Positions 16,886-29,793 of a DNA stretch of 64,000 nucleotides are shown in pieces (positions within the stretch are counted from its first letter, which is position 1; each line of letters begins with the position of its first letter). The position numbers were made by a program, and so were the translations under genes. The notes beneath the pieces are model-generated. The model was not told the DNA's origin. It saw nothing but the letters and a program-made list of their open reading frames with translations, and did not search any database. This DNA is from Georgenia satyanarayanai (GTDB lineage Bacteria; Actinomycetota; Actinomycetes; Actinomycetales; Actinomycetaceae). The DNA lies in assembly GCF_023715365.1 (NCBI RefSeq), contig NZ_JAMBNZ010000001.1, positions 1 to 64,000 of the forward strand, given 5' to 3'.

Positions 16886-17257
16886 GTGGATCTGAGCATG
16901 GACAAGGGCCAGCAGTTCATCGAGGAGACACAGTCACTCGAGGGTGCGGCGGCATGGAAGCAGCAGCTGGACGAGTTCGCGCCCGGAGCCTCGGACTGGG
17001 TGGTCGGCGCCGTCTTCGGCGGGACCTACCAGCGCGAGGGGCTCGAGCTGCGCGATCGGCAGATGCTCAACATGGCAGCGCTTGCCGCGATGGGAGGCAC
17101 CGAACCGCAGCTCACCGGGCACATCCGGACGGCGGTGGAGGTGGCCGGCATGTCCACGGAGGAGGTGGCCGAGTGCTTCGTCCACCTCATGCCCTACATC
17201 GGCGTGCCGAAGACCCTGGCCGCGATGCGGTGCATGAAGGCCGCCGTCGACGGCTGA
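16886..17257 (+). CDS. Carboxymuconolactone-decarboxylase-like protein
   Basis: A protein of about 123 residues with the CMD/AhpD all-helical fold: LELRDRQMLNMAALAAMGG, then EPQLTGHIRTAVEVAGMSTEEV and PYIGVPKTLAAMR. The CxxC or Cys pair of AhpD peroxidase relatives is absent, which fits the decarboxylase-like branch. GTG 16886 has a GAGAGG eight bases upstream; GTG 16877 and ATG 16898 are alternatives. It converges with the DUF4173 gene with only 14 bases between the stops. Confidence 0.85.
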   Translation: MDLSMDKGQQFIEETQSLEGAAAWKQQLDEFAPGASDWVVGAVFGGTYQREGLELRDRQMLNMAALAAMGGTEPQLTGHIRTAVEVAGMSTEEVAECFVHLMPYIGVPKTLAAMRCMKAAVDG

Positions 17258-17271
17258 GGAGTCGAGGGGGC

Positions 17272-18822
17272 TCACGGGCACCCCACAGGCTGCACGGTCC
17301 CGGCCGCCGCCCCGTCCACCTCCGCGGCCCGCGCTCGCCCGAGGTTCCAGGAGAGCAGGTCGTCCGGGACGGGTTCATGTCCCCAGTCCCACGTCGCGCA
17401 CCGGGCGAGGTGCTCGGGCAGCCCGGCGACGATCGTCGGCGCAGCATCCGCACTGAGGCTCGACAGGTAGGACGTGTCGATCTTGCCGGTCGCGTGGTAC
17501 CGCTCGATGTTGCGTTCGGCCACCCACGCCTCGGGGTTGGCGAACCCGATGACCAGGAGCATCACCGCGCCCGAGACGAGCGCCGCCCGCGGCAGCCACC
17601 ACCCGGACCAGCGGATCCCAGCGACGACGACGAGCACGACGACGGTCCCGAGCCACACCTCGAAGGCGTCCACCAGCACACGCATCACCGTGAACCCGTA
17701 CGCCTGCTGGTAGACGGACATGCGGAACAGCGCGGAGGCGACGACGGCGAGCGTGAGCAGGCACAGCGCCCCCAGGACCACCCGGAGCAGCAGCCGGTCC
17801 TGCGCGGTCCGCTGCGGCGCCTTGCGCACGGTGAGCGCGATGGCGGCGAGGGTGAGGGCGGTCGCGACCGTGAGCTGCCCGAAGCCCTGGTGGACGTACT
17901 CGGCGTAGGTGAGGCCGGTGACCTCCGTCAGGTAGGCGTGCCCGCCCCACATGGCCGAGGCCTGCGCAACGAGGAAGCCGGCGAACACCGCGATGACCAG
18001 CCCCAGGGGGACGAGCCACTCCCACGTCCGCGCCACCGGGCGCGCCTTGGGTAGTTCCAGGCGTTCCACGCGGGGCGGGTTGAGGGCGAGGTAGCACGCG
18101 GTGAGGACCAGGCCGCCGACGGCGACGAGGAGGAACGCGCGGAAGACGAGGTCGTCCCACGCAAGGTCCGGCACGAGGTGCCCCACCCACGTCCCGAACA
18201 CGGCGTCGCCCGAGGCGAACAGACCACCGAAGACGACGAGCGCGACCGCGGAGATCACGACCGTCCGCAGCAGCGGCCACAGCAGCCGGTGGCTGCTCAG
18301 CGCGGCGATGGTCCGGCTGAGCAGCGGCAGCCCCCGCACGGCAGCGAACACCCATGAGGCCGCGCCCGCGATCATGGGGACGATGCGGCGCGCGTCGGTG
18401 AGCGCCGTCGTGACGAGCACGCCGACGACGACGAGCGCGAGCACCGCCAGCCACTCGGCGTCGCGCAGCACGAGGAACGAGCCGAGCCCCAGGCACAGCA
18501 CCGTGGAGACCACCGTCCACGGCCGGGTGCGGCGCGGGGACCTGCTGAGCACCAGCCCGCCGCCCAGGAGCAGCACGAGCAGGGCGCCGGAGCCGATGTT
18601 CCGGAACGGCAGCACCGTGGCCGCGAGGGCGCCGATGGCGAGCGACGCGAAGAGCGGGACCGGTGCCGTGGTGAGCCCGCGCTCCGGCCACACGTCGTCG
18701 ATCAGGGTGGCGACGGCGGAAGCCGGTCGGGGCTGGACAGTGCCGGTGGGCACCGGGCCGGTGGGGCGCGACGACGACGGCGTGGCACCAGGTGATGGGG
18801 ACGGGGCCGGGGTGGCGGACAT
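17272..18822 (-). CDS. DUF4173 membrane protein from internal start
   Basis: Starting at ATG 18822 (MSATPAPSPSPG) gives a 516-residue protein: a Pro, Ser and Thr-rich cytosolic N-terminus, then about ten hydrophobic helices and a C-terminal tail with NIERYHATGKIDTSYLSSLS, a recurrent element of the DUF4153/DUF4173 family. The family has no established biochemical function and often sits next to two-component systems. The ribosome binding site AGGAGGAG lies six bases upstream, which is better than any other in this operon. Confidence 0.75.
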   Translation of the reverse strand: MSATPAPSPSPGATPSSSRPTGPVPTGTVQPRPASAVATLIDDVWPERGLTTAPVPLFASLAIGALAATVLPFRNIGSGALLVLLLGGGLVLSRSPRRTRPWTVVSTVLCLGLGSFLVLRDAEWLAVLALVVVGVLVTTALTDARRIVPMIAGAASWVFAAVRGLPLLSRTIAALSSHRLLWPLLRTVVISAVALVVFGGLFASGDAVFGTWVGHLVPDLAWDDLVFRAFLLVAVGGLVLTACYLALNPPRVERLELPKARPVARTWEWLVPLGLVIAVFAGFLVAQASAMWGGHAYLTEVTGLTYAEYVHQGFGQLTVATALTLAAIALTVRKAPQRTAQDRLLLRVVLGALCLLTLAVVASALFRMSVYQQAYGFTVMRVLVDAFEVWLGTVVVLVVVAGIRWSGWWLPRAALVSGAVMLLVIGFANPEAWVAERNIERYHATGKIDTSYLSSLSADAAPTIVAGLPEHLARCATWDWGHEPVPDDLLSWNLGRARAAEVDGAAAGTVQPVGCP

Positions 18823-19890
18823 GGTGTTCTCCTCCTGGAGCGGTGGCCGGGCAGGGCTGTGGTGCGCCGTCCGGACGACGGGGGTGCGCGGGAGCACCGC
18901 GCGGATCCGGGCGCCGGTGGTCCCGGGCGCCGCGGGCAGGGCGGCGATGGTGCCGCCGTGCATCTCGCACACCCAGCTGGCGATGGCCAGGCCCAGGCCG
19001 GTCCCTCCCCCGCCGTCGTCCGGGCCCGCGGAGCCGAAGCGCGTGAAGACGTATTCCTCGCTGCCCGCGGGAATCCCTGGGCCCTCGTCGCTGACCGTGA
19101 GGGACCACTGGCCGCCGTCGGCCACGGCGTGCACGGTGACGGTGCCGCCCGCCGGTGAGTGCCGTGCGGCGTTGTCGAGCAGGTTGGCGACCACCTGGGT
19201 GAGGCGCGCGCCGTCGGCCATGACGGTGAGGCCGGGGATGACGTGGACGTCGTAGCGGACGGGACGGGCGTCGAGCTCGGCCTCGGCCACGGCACGGTCG
19301 ACGAGGTCGCGGACGTCGACGGGGGCGAGGTCGAGCTGCCCGGCGCCGCCGTCGATCCGGGCGAGGTCGAGGAGGTCGGAGACGAGGTCGCTGAGCCGTT
19401 CGGCCTGGGCGAGGGCGGTGGCGAGGGAGTCGTCGTCGGGTTGGACGACGCCGTCGACGAGGTTCTCGAGCAGCAGCCGCTGGCCGGCGAGCGGGGTGCG
19501 CAGCTCGTGCGAGACGGTGGCGACGAGGTGGCGGCGCTGCTCGTCTGCGGTGGCGAGGTCGACGGCCATCGTGTTGAACGCGCGGGCGAGGCGGCCGACC
19601 TCGTCGGCGGAGGTGGCAGTGACGCGCTGGGCGTAGTCACCGGTGGCCATCCGGGCGGCGGCCGTGGTCATCTCGCGCAGCGGTGCGGTCATGCCGCGGG
19701 CGAGCCACTGAGTGACGGCCAGCGCGATGCCGAGCGTCACGGGGAGGGTGAGCCCGACGGTGACTCCGGCGCTGCTGCCGAGCTCGGAGACGAGCGCCGC
19801 GGTGACGACGCTCAGCCCCACGAGCACGCCGATCTTCAGCTTGATCGAGCCGACGCCGTCGAGGGGGGCGCTGGACGGTGAGGTGCTCAT
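17272..19890 (-). CDS. Sensor histidine kinase in frame with DUF4173 membrane domain
   Basis: The frame runs without a stop for 872 codons. Residues 1-355 form a histidine kinase: two N-terminal membrane segments, HAMP, the H-box VSHELRTPL near residue 135, N-box NLLDNAARHS, and DEGPGIP with GLGLAI. The rest is a DUF4173 polytopic membrane protein. The ATG overlaps the response-regulator stop (ATGA). A strong ribosome binding site before codon 357 (ATG 18822) suggests that DUF4173 is also, or only, made separately. Whether the fused form exists, or a stop has been lost, cannot be told from sequence. Confidence 0.75.
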   Translation of the reverse strand: MSTSPSSAPLDGVGSIKLKIGVLVGLSVVTAALVSELGSSAGVTVGLTLPVTLGIALAVTQWLARGMTAPLREMTTAAARMATGDYAQRVTATSADEVGRLARAFNTMAVDLATADEQRRHLVATVSHELRTPLAGQRLLLENLVDGVVQPDDDSLATALAQAERLSDLVSDLLDLARIDGGAGQLDLAPVDVRDLVDRAVAEAELDARPVRYDVHVIPGLTVMADGARLTQVVANLLDNAARHSPAGGTVTVHAVADGGQWSLTVSDEGPGIPAGSEEYVFTRFGSAGPDDGGGGTGLGLAIASWVCEMHGGTIAALPAAPGTTGARIRAVLPRTPVVRTAHHSPARPPLQEENTMSATPAPSPSPGATPSSSRPTGPVPTGTVQPRPASAVATLIDDVWPERGLTTAPVPLFASLAIGALAATVLPFRNIGSGALLVLLLGGGLVLSRSPRRTRPWTVVSTVLCLGLGSFLVLRDAEWLAVLALVVVGVLVTTALTDARRIVPMIAGAASWVFAAVRGLPLLSRTIAALSSHRLLWPLLRTVVISAVALVVFGGLFASGDAVFGTWVGHLVPDLAWDDLVFRAFLLVAVGGLVLTACYLALNPPRVERLELPKARPVARTWEWLVPLGLVIAVFAGFLVAQASAMWGGHAYLTEVTGLTYAEYVHQGFGQLTVATALTLAAIALTVRKAPQRTAQDRLLLRVVLGALCLLTLAVVASALFRMSVYQQAYGFTVMRVLVDAFEVWLGTVVVLVVVAGIRWSGWWLPRAALVSGAVMLLVIGFANPEAWVAERNIERYHATGKIDTSYLSSLSADAAPTIVAGLPEHLARCATWDWGHEPVPDDLLSWNLGRARAAEVDGAAAGTVQPVGCP
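18829..18836 (-). promoter_or_regulatory. Strong internal ribosome binding site
   Basis: AGGAGGAG on the minus strand ends six bases before ATG 18822 inside the kinase-DUF4173 open frame. It decides the start of a separate DUF4173 protein. Confidence 0.8.
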
Positions 19891-20588
19891 GCCGGCTCCA
19901 CCGCGTAGCCGACGCCGTGCACGGTGCGGACCCGGGATGCCCCGATCTTGGCCCGCAAGGTCCGGACGTGGGTGTCGAGGGTGCGGGTGCCGCGCGCGTC
20001 GGCCCAGCCCCACACCTCGCGCATGAGGTCCTCGCGAGTGCGGACGGCGCCGGGCGCGGCCGCGAGGGTGAGGAGGAGGTCGAACTCCAGGGGCGAGAGG
20101 TGCACCTCGGTGTCCTCGAGCCAGACGCGGCGGGCCGACGCATCGACGGCGAGGCTGCCGAGCTCGATCCGCGTCGGCACCTCCCGGGCCAGCTCGCGCG
20201 CCCGCTCGACCCGGCGCAGCAGCGCACGGATCCGGGCGACGACCTCGCGGACGCGGAAGGGCTTGGTCACGTAGTCGTCGGCGCCCACGGTGAGGCCGAC
20301 GAGAACGTCGGACTCGTCGTCGCGGGCGGTGACCATGAGCACCGGCACGGGGCGCAGCGCCTGGATGCGGCGGCACACCTCGTTGCCGTCGTAGCCGGGG
20401 AGCATGACGTCGAGGACGACGAGGTCTGGCGTGTGCTGCTCGAAGGCCGCCACTCCCCCGGGGCCGTCGTAGGCCTGGGTCACCGCGAAGCCCTCTGCGC
20501 GCAGGCGTGCGGCGAGGCCGTCGTTGATGATGCGGTCGTCCTCGACGATGAGCAGCGTCGCGCTGGCCGGGCCGGGCTCTGTGGTCAT
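19887..20588 (-). CDS. OmpR-family response regulator
   Basis: A 233-residue response regulator. The receiver has acidic pair EDD (residues 16-18), phospho-acceptor in LVVLDVMLPGYDG, and K in VTKPFRVRE; the C-terminal winged helix shows LEFDLLLTLAAAPGAV and RTVHGVGYAVEP. ATG 20588 is 35 bases from the stop of a truncated oxidoreductase gene, so the operon may start in the remains of that gene. It is the first gene of a three-part operon with the kinase and DUF4173. Confidence 0.93.
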   Translation of the reverse strand: MTTEPGPASATLLIVEDDRIINDGLAARLRAEGFAVTQAYDGPGGVAAFEQHTPDLVVLDVMLPGYDGNEVCRRIQALRPVPVLMVTARDDESDVLVGLTVGADDYVTKPFRVREVVARIRALLRRVERARELAREVPTRIELGSLAVDASARRVWLEDTEVHLSPLEFDLLLTLAAAPGAVRTREDLMREVWGWADARGTRTLDTHVRTLRAKIGASRVRTVHGVGYAVEPA

Positions 20589-20623
20589 GGGGTGAGCCTA
20601 GGAGCGGGCGGGTGAGGTGCTGG

Positions 20624-21736
20624 TCAGCCCGATGTGAGGGTTGTGCAAGGGATGGTGCGGCTGGTGCCGTCGTCCGGAGTGGCCGGCGTCGACGCCCCCG
20701 GGACGCGCAGGTTCCCTGGACGACGACGGCGGTCAGTGGCTCGGCCTGAGCCGCGCCACTCCACCCCGGTGGCGAGGACGACGAGCGGCGCCCGGAGGAC
20801 GTCACCGCCGTCGAGGACGACGTCGTGACCTCCCGGGCGGAGCTCGGTCACCGACCGCGTGACGACGATCTCCGCGCCCAGGCGCCGGGCCTGCTTGAGC
20901 GCGCGGCTCGCGAGGTCGTCACCGGACACCCCGTAGGGGAAGCCCGTGTAGTTCTCGATGCGCGTCGACGTGCCGGCCTGGCCACCAGGTGCGAGGCTCT
21001 CGACGACGAGGGTCCGTAGCCCCTCGGCCGCACCGTTGACCGCCGCAGTGAGTCCGGCCGGTCCTGCCCCGAGGATGACGACGTCGTACTCCGTGGCCGT
21101 GGGCTGGACACCGAGCCCCACCGCAGCCGCGATCTCCCGCATGGTGGGGTCGACGAGGCGGCTCCCATCGCGCAGCTCGAGCACAGGCCCATCGGCCGCA
21201 GCGTCGTCAGGAGCGACTCGCTCGAACGGGATCTCGTTGCGGCTGAGGAACGTGGCGATCTCCCGCACGCGGCGGTCAGCGCGGGGTCCGATGAGGTGCG
21301 CCTCGGCCTCGGGAGTCGCCGCCGCCCAGTTCTGCAGGTCGGTGAGGTACACGCGGGCGACCCCACCGACATGAGCCGCGACGGACGGGGCCAGCGCGGC
21401 GAGGCTGTGGTACTCGCTGACACCGAGGCGCAGGATCCGCGTGGGCTCGGTCGCGCGGCCGCTGGCCGGGAACTTGGTGCTCAGGGTCATCGGCACCTCT
21501 CCGAAGAGCATGCCCGGGGTGCGGACACCGATGACCAGCTCGTCCCCGTTGACGACCTTCGTGATCTCGGCCCGGCCCTCGATGACGACGAAGAGCGCCC
21601 GCTCGTCCCCCTCCTGCGCGAAGTACTCCCCCGCGACCAGCCGGATGTCCTCGACGGCCCCCGCGACGTAGTCGAGGGTGTCCGGCGGCAGCGCTGAGAA
21701 CAGCGGGACCCCGCGGAGCGCGTCTGCGGTGATCAT
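20624..21736 (-). pseudogene. Truncated cNMP-binding / thioredoxin-reductase-like gene
   Basis: The first 130 residues form a cyclic-nucleotide-binding domain (FSALPPDTLDYVAGAVEDIR, LFVVIEGRAEITKVV, GEVPM). From residue 215 a flavoprotein domain begins (YDVVILGAGPAGLTAAVNGA, GGQAGTSTRIENYTGFPYG). It ends after VVLATGVEWR, where relatives continue for about 180 residues with the NADPH-binding half; the last 40 residues here are low-complexity and unlike the family. The 3' half was probably lost next to the two-component operon. Such fusions normally act as redox sensors or reductases. Confidence 0.75.
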
Positions 21737-21980
21737 GCCGTGGGCACAGCGTCGGCCAGCGTCATTTGCGGGTCATCCTGGCACGCCTGGACAGGCCGCG
21801 GGCAAGAACGCTGACGCAGGTTCAACCGCCGTACAGATTGTTGGGGGACGCGTCAGGGAACGATCGGGTGACGACGCCCGCGAAATCCTCCGACGGCCGT
21901 TGACCGGACCCCGCCGAACCACTAGACAAGGCTCACTCGGGCGAACCGGGGTCCTTCTTCTCCCAAAGGTGGGTGAGCCT

Positions 21981-26285
<4,305 letters not shown>

Positions 26286-26288
26286 CGC

Positions 26289-26328
26289 GTCGACGGCCCG
26301 GTCGCCTCGCCGCGACCGGGCCGTCGAC
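26289..26328 (+). terminator. Hairpin after the S8 protease gene
   Basis: GTCGACGGCCCGGTCG (26289-26304) pairs perfectly with CGACCGGGCCGTCGAC (26313-26328) over an eight-base loop, starting three bases after the stop. No T tract follows, as is common for high-GC actinobacterial terminators. Confidence 0.75.
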
Positions 26329-26347
26329 GTCGGCCGGCGGTGCCGGG

Positions 26348-26602
26348 CTACTTGACCCCGAAGTCGAATGCTTCCCGGTGGAGGTTCCCGTACTTCTCCC
26401 GCAGGAAGTTCCCCGTGGTGGTCAGCTGTGCCGGGACCCGGCTCTGCCGGCTCGCGTGCAAGGCCTCGGCCTGGCCGGCGAGGAGCTGGAGCTGTTCGGC
26501 GAGCTCCTCGTTCGGGGTGCGGCCGTTGGGCTGGCCGGTCTCCACCATGTTCGGCGGGATGGCGAGGTAGCCGCGCAGGACCCCCCTCGGCGTCGCCTGC
26601 AT
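26348..26602 (-). pseudogene. 3' fragment of an XpaC-like gene (partial duplicate)
   Basis: The minus strand encodes 84 residues, of which the last 78 match the C-terminus of the gene at 29794-30582 at 66 positions by my count (GVLRGYLAIPPNMVETGQPN through HREAFDFGVK). The 5' side ends abruptly where a fragment of a PEP-mutase-like gene begins. Together with the intact gene it makes direct repeats around the EVE-HNH and DUF2075 genes. It has no start region of its own. Confidence 0.85.
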
Positions 26603-26695
26603 CTGCTACGGCCCCACCAACCCAGCGCGTCACCCTCACCGCCCTGGAGGACGTCGCCAAGAGCGTCTACGCCCGCCCGGTCTCACCGCAGCAAA
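26603..26695 (+). pseudogene. C-terminal fragment of a PEP-mutase-like gene
   Basis: The plus strand here (CTACGGCCCCACCAACCCAG and on to GGACGTCGCCAAGAGCGTCT) corresponds to 11286-11379 of the PEP-mutase-like gene (ISYGPTTQRVALTALQDVAK) with a frame change near the start. It abuts the XpaC-like fragment and overlaps the 3' end of the EVE-HNH gene by a few codons. Confidence 0.7.
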
Positions 26696-27594
26696 TCAAG
26701 CTTCGCCCGGCCATTTCCGCGGCCACGGATCCACTCGCACATCTGATTGTGCTGACGCAAGAGGGCACGGTCTGGTCGAACGTTTGCCAGCGACGGCACC
26801 ACGGCCAAAGACCGACCGTCGAGCGCTCGATAGAGGTCCTCCCGCAGGTCCGGACTCACTCTCACAACGGGATTATTGCCCTCGAACACAACGGTGATCA
26901 GGTTGAGGTCGAAGAGCGTGTGGATGTCGGCTCGCAACAGCAAGCCGTTCGAGGCGATGTTGGTGTGCTCGCCTCGATACGGAGAGATGTGTGCGGCCTC
27001 GAGAACCTCTTCGGTCGTCGAACCAGTAACGGCGCAGCGTCCCCCGTAAGCCTCCACGAGCGCCTTGCGAAACCTGCCCTGGCCTCGCCGAACCTTGACC
27101 TGCGCGAGCGTCCTTTCTCGGAGGTCTCGACCAAGGTCGGCGACCGCCTCGGCGGCATCGTCCACGTCATCGAAGAGCGCATCCGCTGCGTCGCGATCGT
27201 CCGTGCGCCGGAAGAGGGAAGCGAGCCATGTTTCCGCGACGCTGTCGTCGGTGTGGGGAGCCCAGGAGGGACTCTGCCGGAACCCGGTGTTCTCCTGCAC
27301 CTCGGTCCATGTCACCCGACCCGCGCCCGCATCCGCCGTCCGCCCGAACCTGAAGCGAGAGACGTACTGCCGCTCACCGTCGTCGGTCCACGGCAAGTCC
27401 TCACTGCCGGAAAGCGGAACAGCCGATTCTGCGACCTCGGCCCGTCCGATGAAGCCGTACTGCGACACCCAGAAATAGACAACGTCCCCGCCCTTGATCG
27501 GGCGCGCGGTAGCCATGTCCCAGAGCTTGTGCTCCTTCGCGATATCCCAGTGGTTGGGGTAGTTCTTGTCGATCGTGAGCACCCAGCTCGTCAT
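26683..27594 (-). CDS. EVE-HNH endonuclease, modification-dependent restriction
   Basis: A 303-residue protein. The N-terminus has an EVE/PUA-like modified-base-binding domain (SWVLTIDKNYPNHWDIAKEH, DVVYFWVSQYGFIGRAEV). The C-terminus is an HNH nuclease: RCAVTGSTTEEVLEAAHISP, then TNIASNGLLLRADIHTLFDL (catalytic His near 202, Asn 216, His 225). EVE-HNH enzymes such as VcaM4I cut DNA with modified cytosine, so this is a likely type IV-like restriction enzyme. Codon use is less GC-biased than in the neighbours, which suggests transfer. It is downstream of and parallel to the DUF2075 gene, with a gap of about 105 bases. Confidence 0.85.
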   Translation of the reverse strand: MTSWVLTIDKNYPNHWDIAKEHKLWDMATARPIKGGDVVYFWVSQYGFIGRAEVAESAVPLSGSEDLPWTDDGERQYVSRFRFGRTADAGAGRVTWTEVQENTGFRQSPSWAPHTDDSVAETWLASLFRRTDDRDAADALFDDVDDAAEAVADLGRDLRERTLAQVKVRRGQGRFRKALVEAYGGRCAVTGSTTEEVLEAAHISPYRGEHTNIASNGLLLRADIHTLFDLNLITVVFEGNNPVVRVSPDLREDLYRALDGRSLAVVPSLANVRPDRALLRQHNQMCEWIRGRGNGRAKLDLLR

Positions 27595-27699
27595 GGAAAT
27601 TCCTCGTCCGCGTCATTGCGGGTGGAGGCATGTCCATGATCCGGAAGCCTGTCGGGCCGCTTACTTGTTGTGATCCCCGGCGTGCGCCGGAAGCGTTGG

Positions 27700-29625
27700 T
27701 TACTTGCTCATTGCAGCTTCGTTCGGTCGACGTGCGACGTTGACCCGGGAGCGCAACATCGCCTGCGTTTCCGGGTCAACGGAGAAGAGAAGCGTCCCGC
27801 GGAGGCCCCTTGTGAGCAGCACCTTGTAGACGTGGCGGACCAGGCGGTCGAACGTGATGTCGTCGACTGCTGCGTGAGAGCGGAAGTCCGGGTCCTTGTT
27901 GAACTGTCGTCGGCTGACCCAGCGGTCGGTCCGCCACACCAGGTCGGCTCCCAAGATCACGCCGTTCCAGGCGTACTCGAATCCCTGGGCGGTGTAGACG
28001 CACCCGACCTGCTCGAAGCCGGCCGGGTCAGTGGCCCACAAGGAGGAGGGGGGCGCCCCACCGACAGCCCTGTCGCTCTTGAGGTTCCAGGGACGGCTCC
28101 AGGCACCGACCTGTACGTCGTGGATGAGCCGACCGTCCTTGGTGGGGTCGCTCCACGGCCAGCAGAAGCCCGCCGTCATCCGCGCAGTCGTTCCTGCGTC
28201 GTGATAAGCACGCAGGCGACCCTCGAGCTCCTCGACGGAGTCCACGACGTCGACGCTGAACGTCGGCTCATCGCGCCACACGTCCCCACCGTCATCATCT
28301 TCTGCCATCTCATCTGGAAGGTCCAGAAGGCGATGAACCCAACTCAAGTAGCGCTCGCTGCCTCCCGCCCTGAACTGGGCGTTGAGGTCCACCTGGCGTA
28401 CGGGTAGCCCACGAGCTGTGGCGTGCGCCGTGATGTCGGCGACCGTGCCCATCTCGCCCGGGCGTACGACCTGGTGCTGGTCGAGGAGGAAGACGGGCAC
28501 CCTGGCAGCGTCGATGAGCTCCTCAACCTGTGGCCGTGCGCGCTCGCGCATCTCCTTGGGCGTGTATCTGTTGACCGACTTCTCCCGGATGCGATGGGCC
28601 TCGTCGAGGATGAGGACGTCCAGCCCGTTGCGTTCCGCGTCCATAAAGGAGTTGAAGTACTTGAAGAGGCTCTTCACACGTGTCGACCCCTTGCCGGCCA
28701 CCTGGCGCATGGTCTGCGTAAAGGACCGCGACCCAGTGGCGTGGATGACCGTCCGCCCCTGCCGAGCAAGCTCCCCGAGAAGTGAGAGCGCGATGACGCT
28801 CTTACCGCTCCCTGGCGCGCCCGAGACGACGATGACGGCCTTCCCGTCCGCGCGCCTCGCGTCCTCGACGACTCGAAGGACAAGCTCATAGGCCACTCGC
28901 TGCTCGTCGAGGAGGACGAACTGTTCCCGCCGCTGAACCTCTTCGGCCGCAACGTCCAACAGCTGTTTCGACGGGGCGATGGTCGCGCTGAGGAACTGGT
29001 CAGCGGCGTCCGCTCCTGAGTCGACCGCCAGTCGGGATCGGAGGTAGTCCTGAAAGGCGCCACGTCGTTGGCCGGTGAAGATCCGGCTCGATTCTGTGAC
29101 TGGTAAGTCGAAGACGTCACTGACTGACTGATCGGTGGCGTTGTGGAGATACGCAACGCCCGCCGTCATTTCCGGGTCCTCGGCCAGCGTAGGCATGAAG
29201 TCGCGGAGGTAGTCGACATAACCGGCAACCTGGAGACCGGGGTGGAGCACCGGCCGGTAGGGGGCCGCGGCCGCGTCGAGGAGCGTGTCGCTCCCCTCCC
29301 AACGGCTGGCGCTGCTCCATTGCTTGAGTTCGACGACGACGTAGCTCGCCTTGCCGGTCACTGGATGGCGCCCCGCGAGAACCGCATCGATGCGCTTACT
29401 CGACAGCGGCAGCTTGTGCTCAACGATGAGCTCGACATTCCCAAGGCCGGCCTCGACGAGGTCGCGTGCGAGAACGGGCAGACTGCCCCGCCAGGACCGA
29501 CGCTCACCTGGTGACGGAGCCCCGGTTCCCATGCTTACGAGGTGGCTGGCCATCCTGTCCTCGAGCACCGAAAAGTCGCCGCGGCACAGTTCGGCAAGCG
29601 CAGTAGCGCTGAGTCGGACGCCCAC
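27700..29625 (-). CDS. PD-(D/E)XK nuclease fused to DUF2075 helicase
   Basis: A 641-residue protein. The N-terminal 110 residues carry a probable PD-(D/E)XK nuclease core: Glu near 70, Asp 80 in KRIDAVLAG, and Glu 99/Lys 101 in YVVVELKQW. The rest is a DUF2075 superfamily-1-like ATPase: Walker A GAPGSGKSV (269-277), Walker B LILDEAHR (DEAH 341-344), then a GFEYAWNGVILG motif and a C-terminal RHVYKVLLTRGLRGTLLF typical of UvrD-type motif VI. DUF2075 proteins recur in defence islands. The GTG start lacks a strong ribosome binding site. Confidence 0.85.
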   Translation of the reverse strand: MGVRLSATALAELCRGDFSVLEDRMASHLVSMGTGAPSPGERRSWRGSLPVLARDLVEAGLGNVELIVEHKLPLSSKRIDAVLAGRHPVTGKASYVVVELKQWSSASRWEGSDTLLDAAAAPYRPVLHPGLQVAGYVDYLRDFMPTLAEDPEMTAGVAYLHNATDQSVSDVFDLPVTESSRIFTGQRRGAFQDYLRSRLAVDSGADAADQFLSATIAPSKQLLDVAAEEVQRREQFVLLDEQRVAYELVLRVVEDARRADGKAVIVVSGAPGSGKSVIALSLLGELARQGRTVIHATGSRSFTQTMRQVAGKGSTRVKSLFKYFNSFMDAERNGLDVLILDEAHRIREKSVNRYTPKEMRERARPQVEELIDAARVPVFLLDQHQVVRPGEMGTVADITAHATARGLPVRQVDLNAQFRAGGSERYLSWVHRLLDLPDEMAEDDDGGDVWRDEPTFSVDVVDSVEELEGRLRAYHDAGTTARMTAGFCWPWSDPTKDGRLIHDVQVGAWSRPWNLKSDRAVGGAPPSSLWATDPAGFEQVGCVYTAQGFEYAWNGVILGADLVWRTDRWVSRRQFNKDPDFRSHAAVDDITFDRLVRHVYKVLLTRGLRGTLLFSVDPETQAMLRSRVNVARRPNEAAMSK

Positions 29626-29793
29626 CAGATGTATCCCTCACACGGCACGAGTGATCGTGCGGTGGGGACATGTCTGCGAGGCAGAAGTCCGTCGGTACCG
29701 CTTGCTGAACGAAGGCTATCGCTCAATCGCAGCTTCTCGTCCATGACAACGGCGGGTCCTCCGACATGCGTACTTGCCGCGTTCGAGTGACGG

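Noticed and set aside
19887-20805. Extension of the kinase frame upstream into the response regulator region
   Set aside because: The text there is an out-of-frame reading of the regulator; the kinase ATG at 19890 overlaps the regulator stop.
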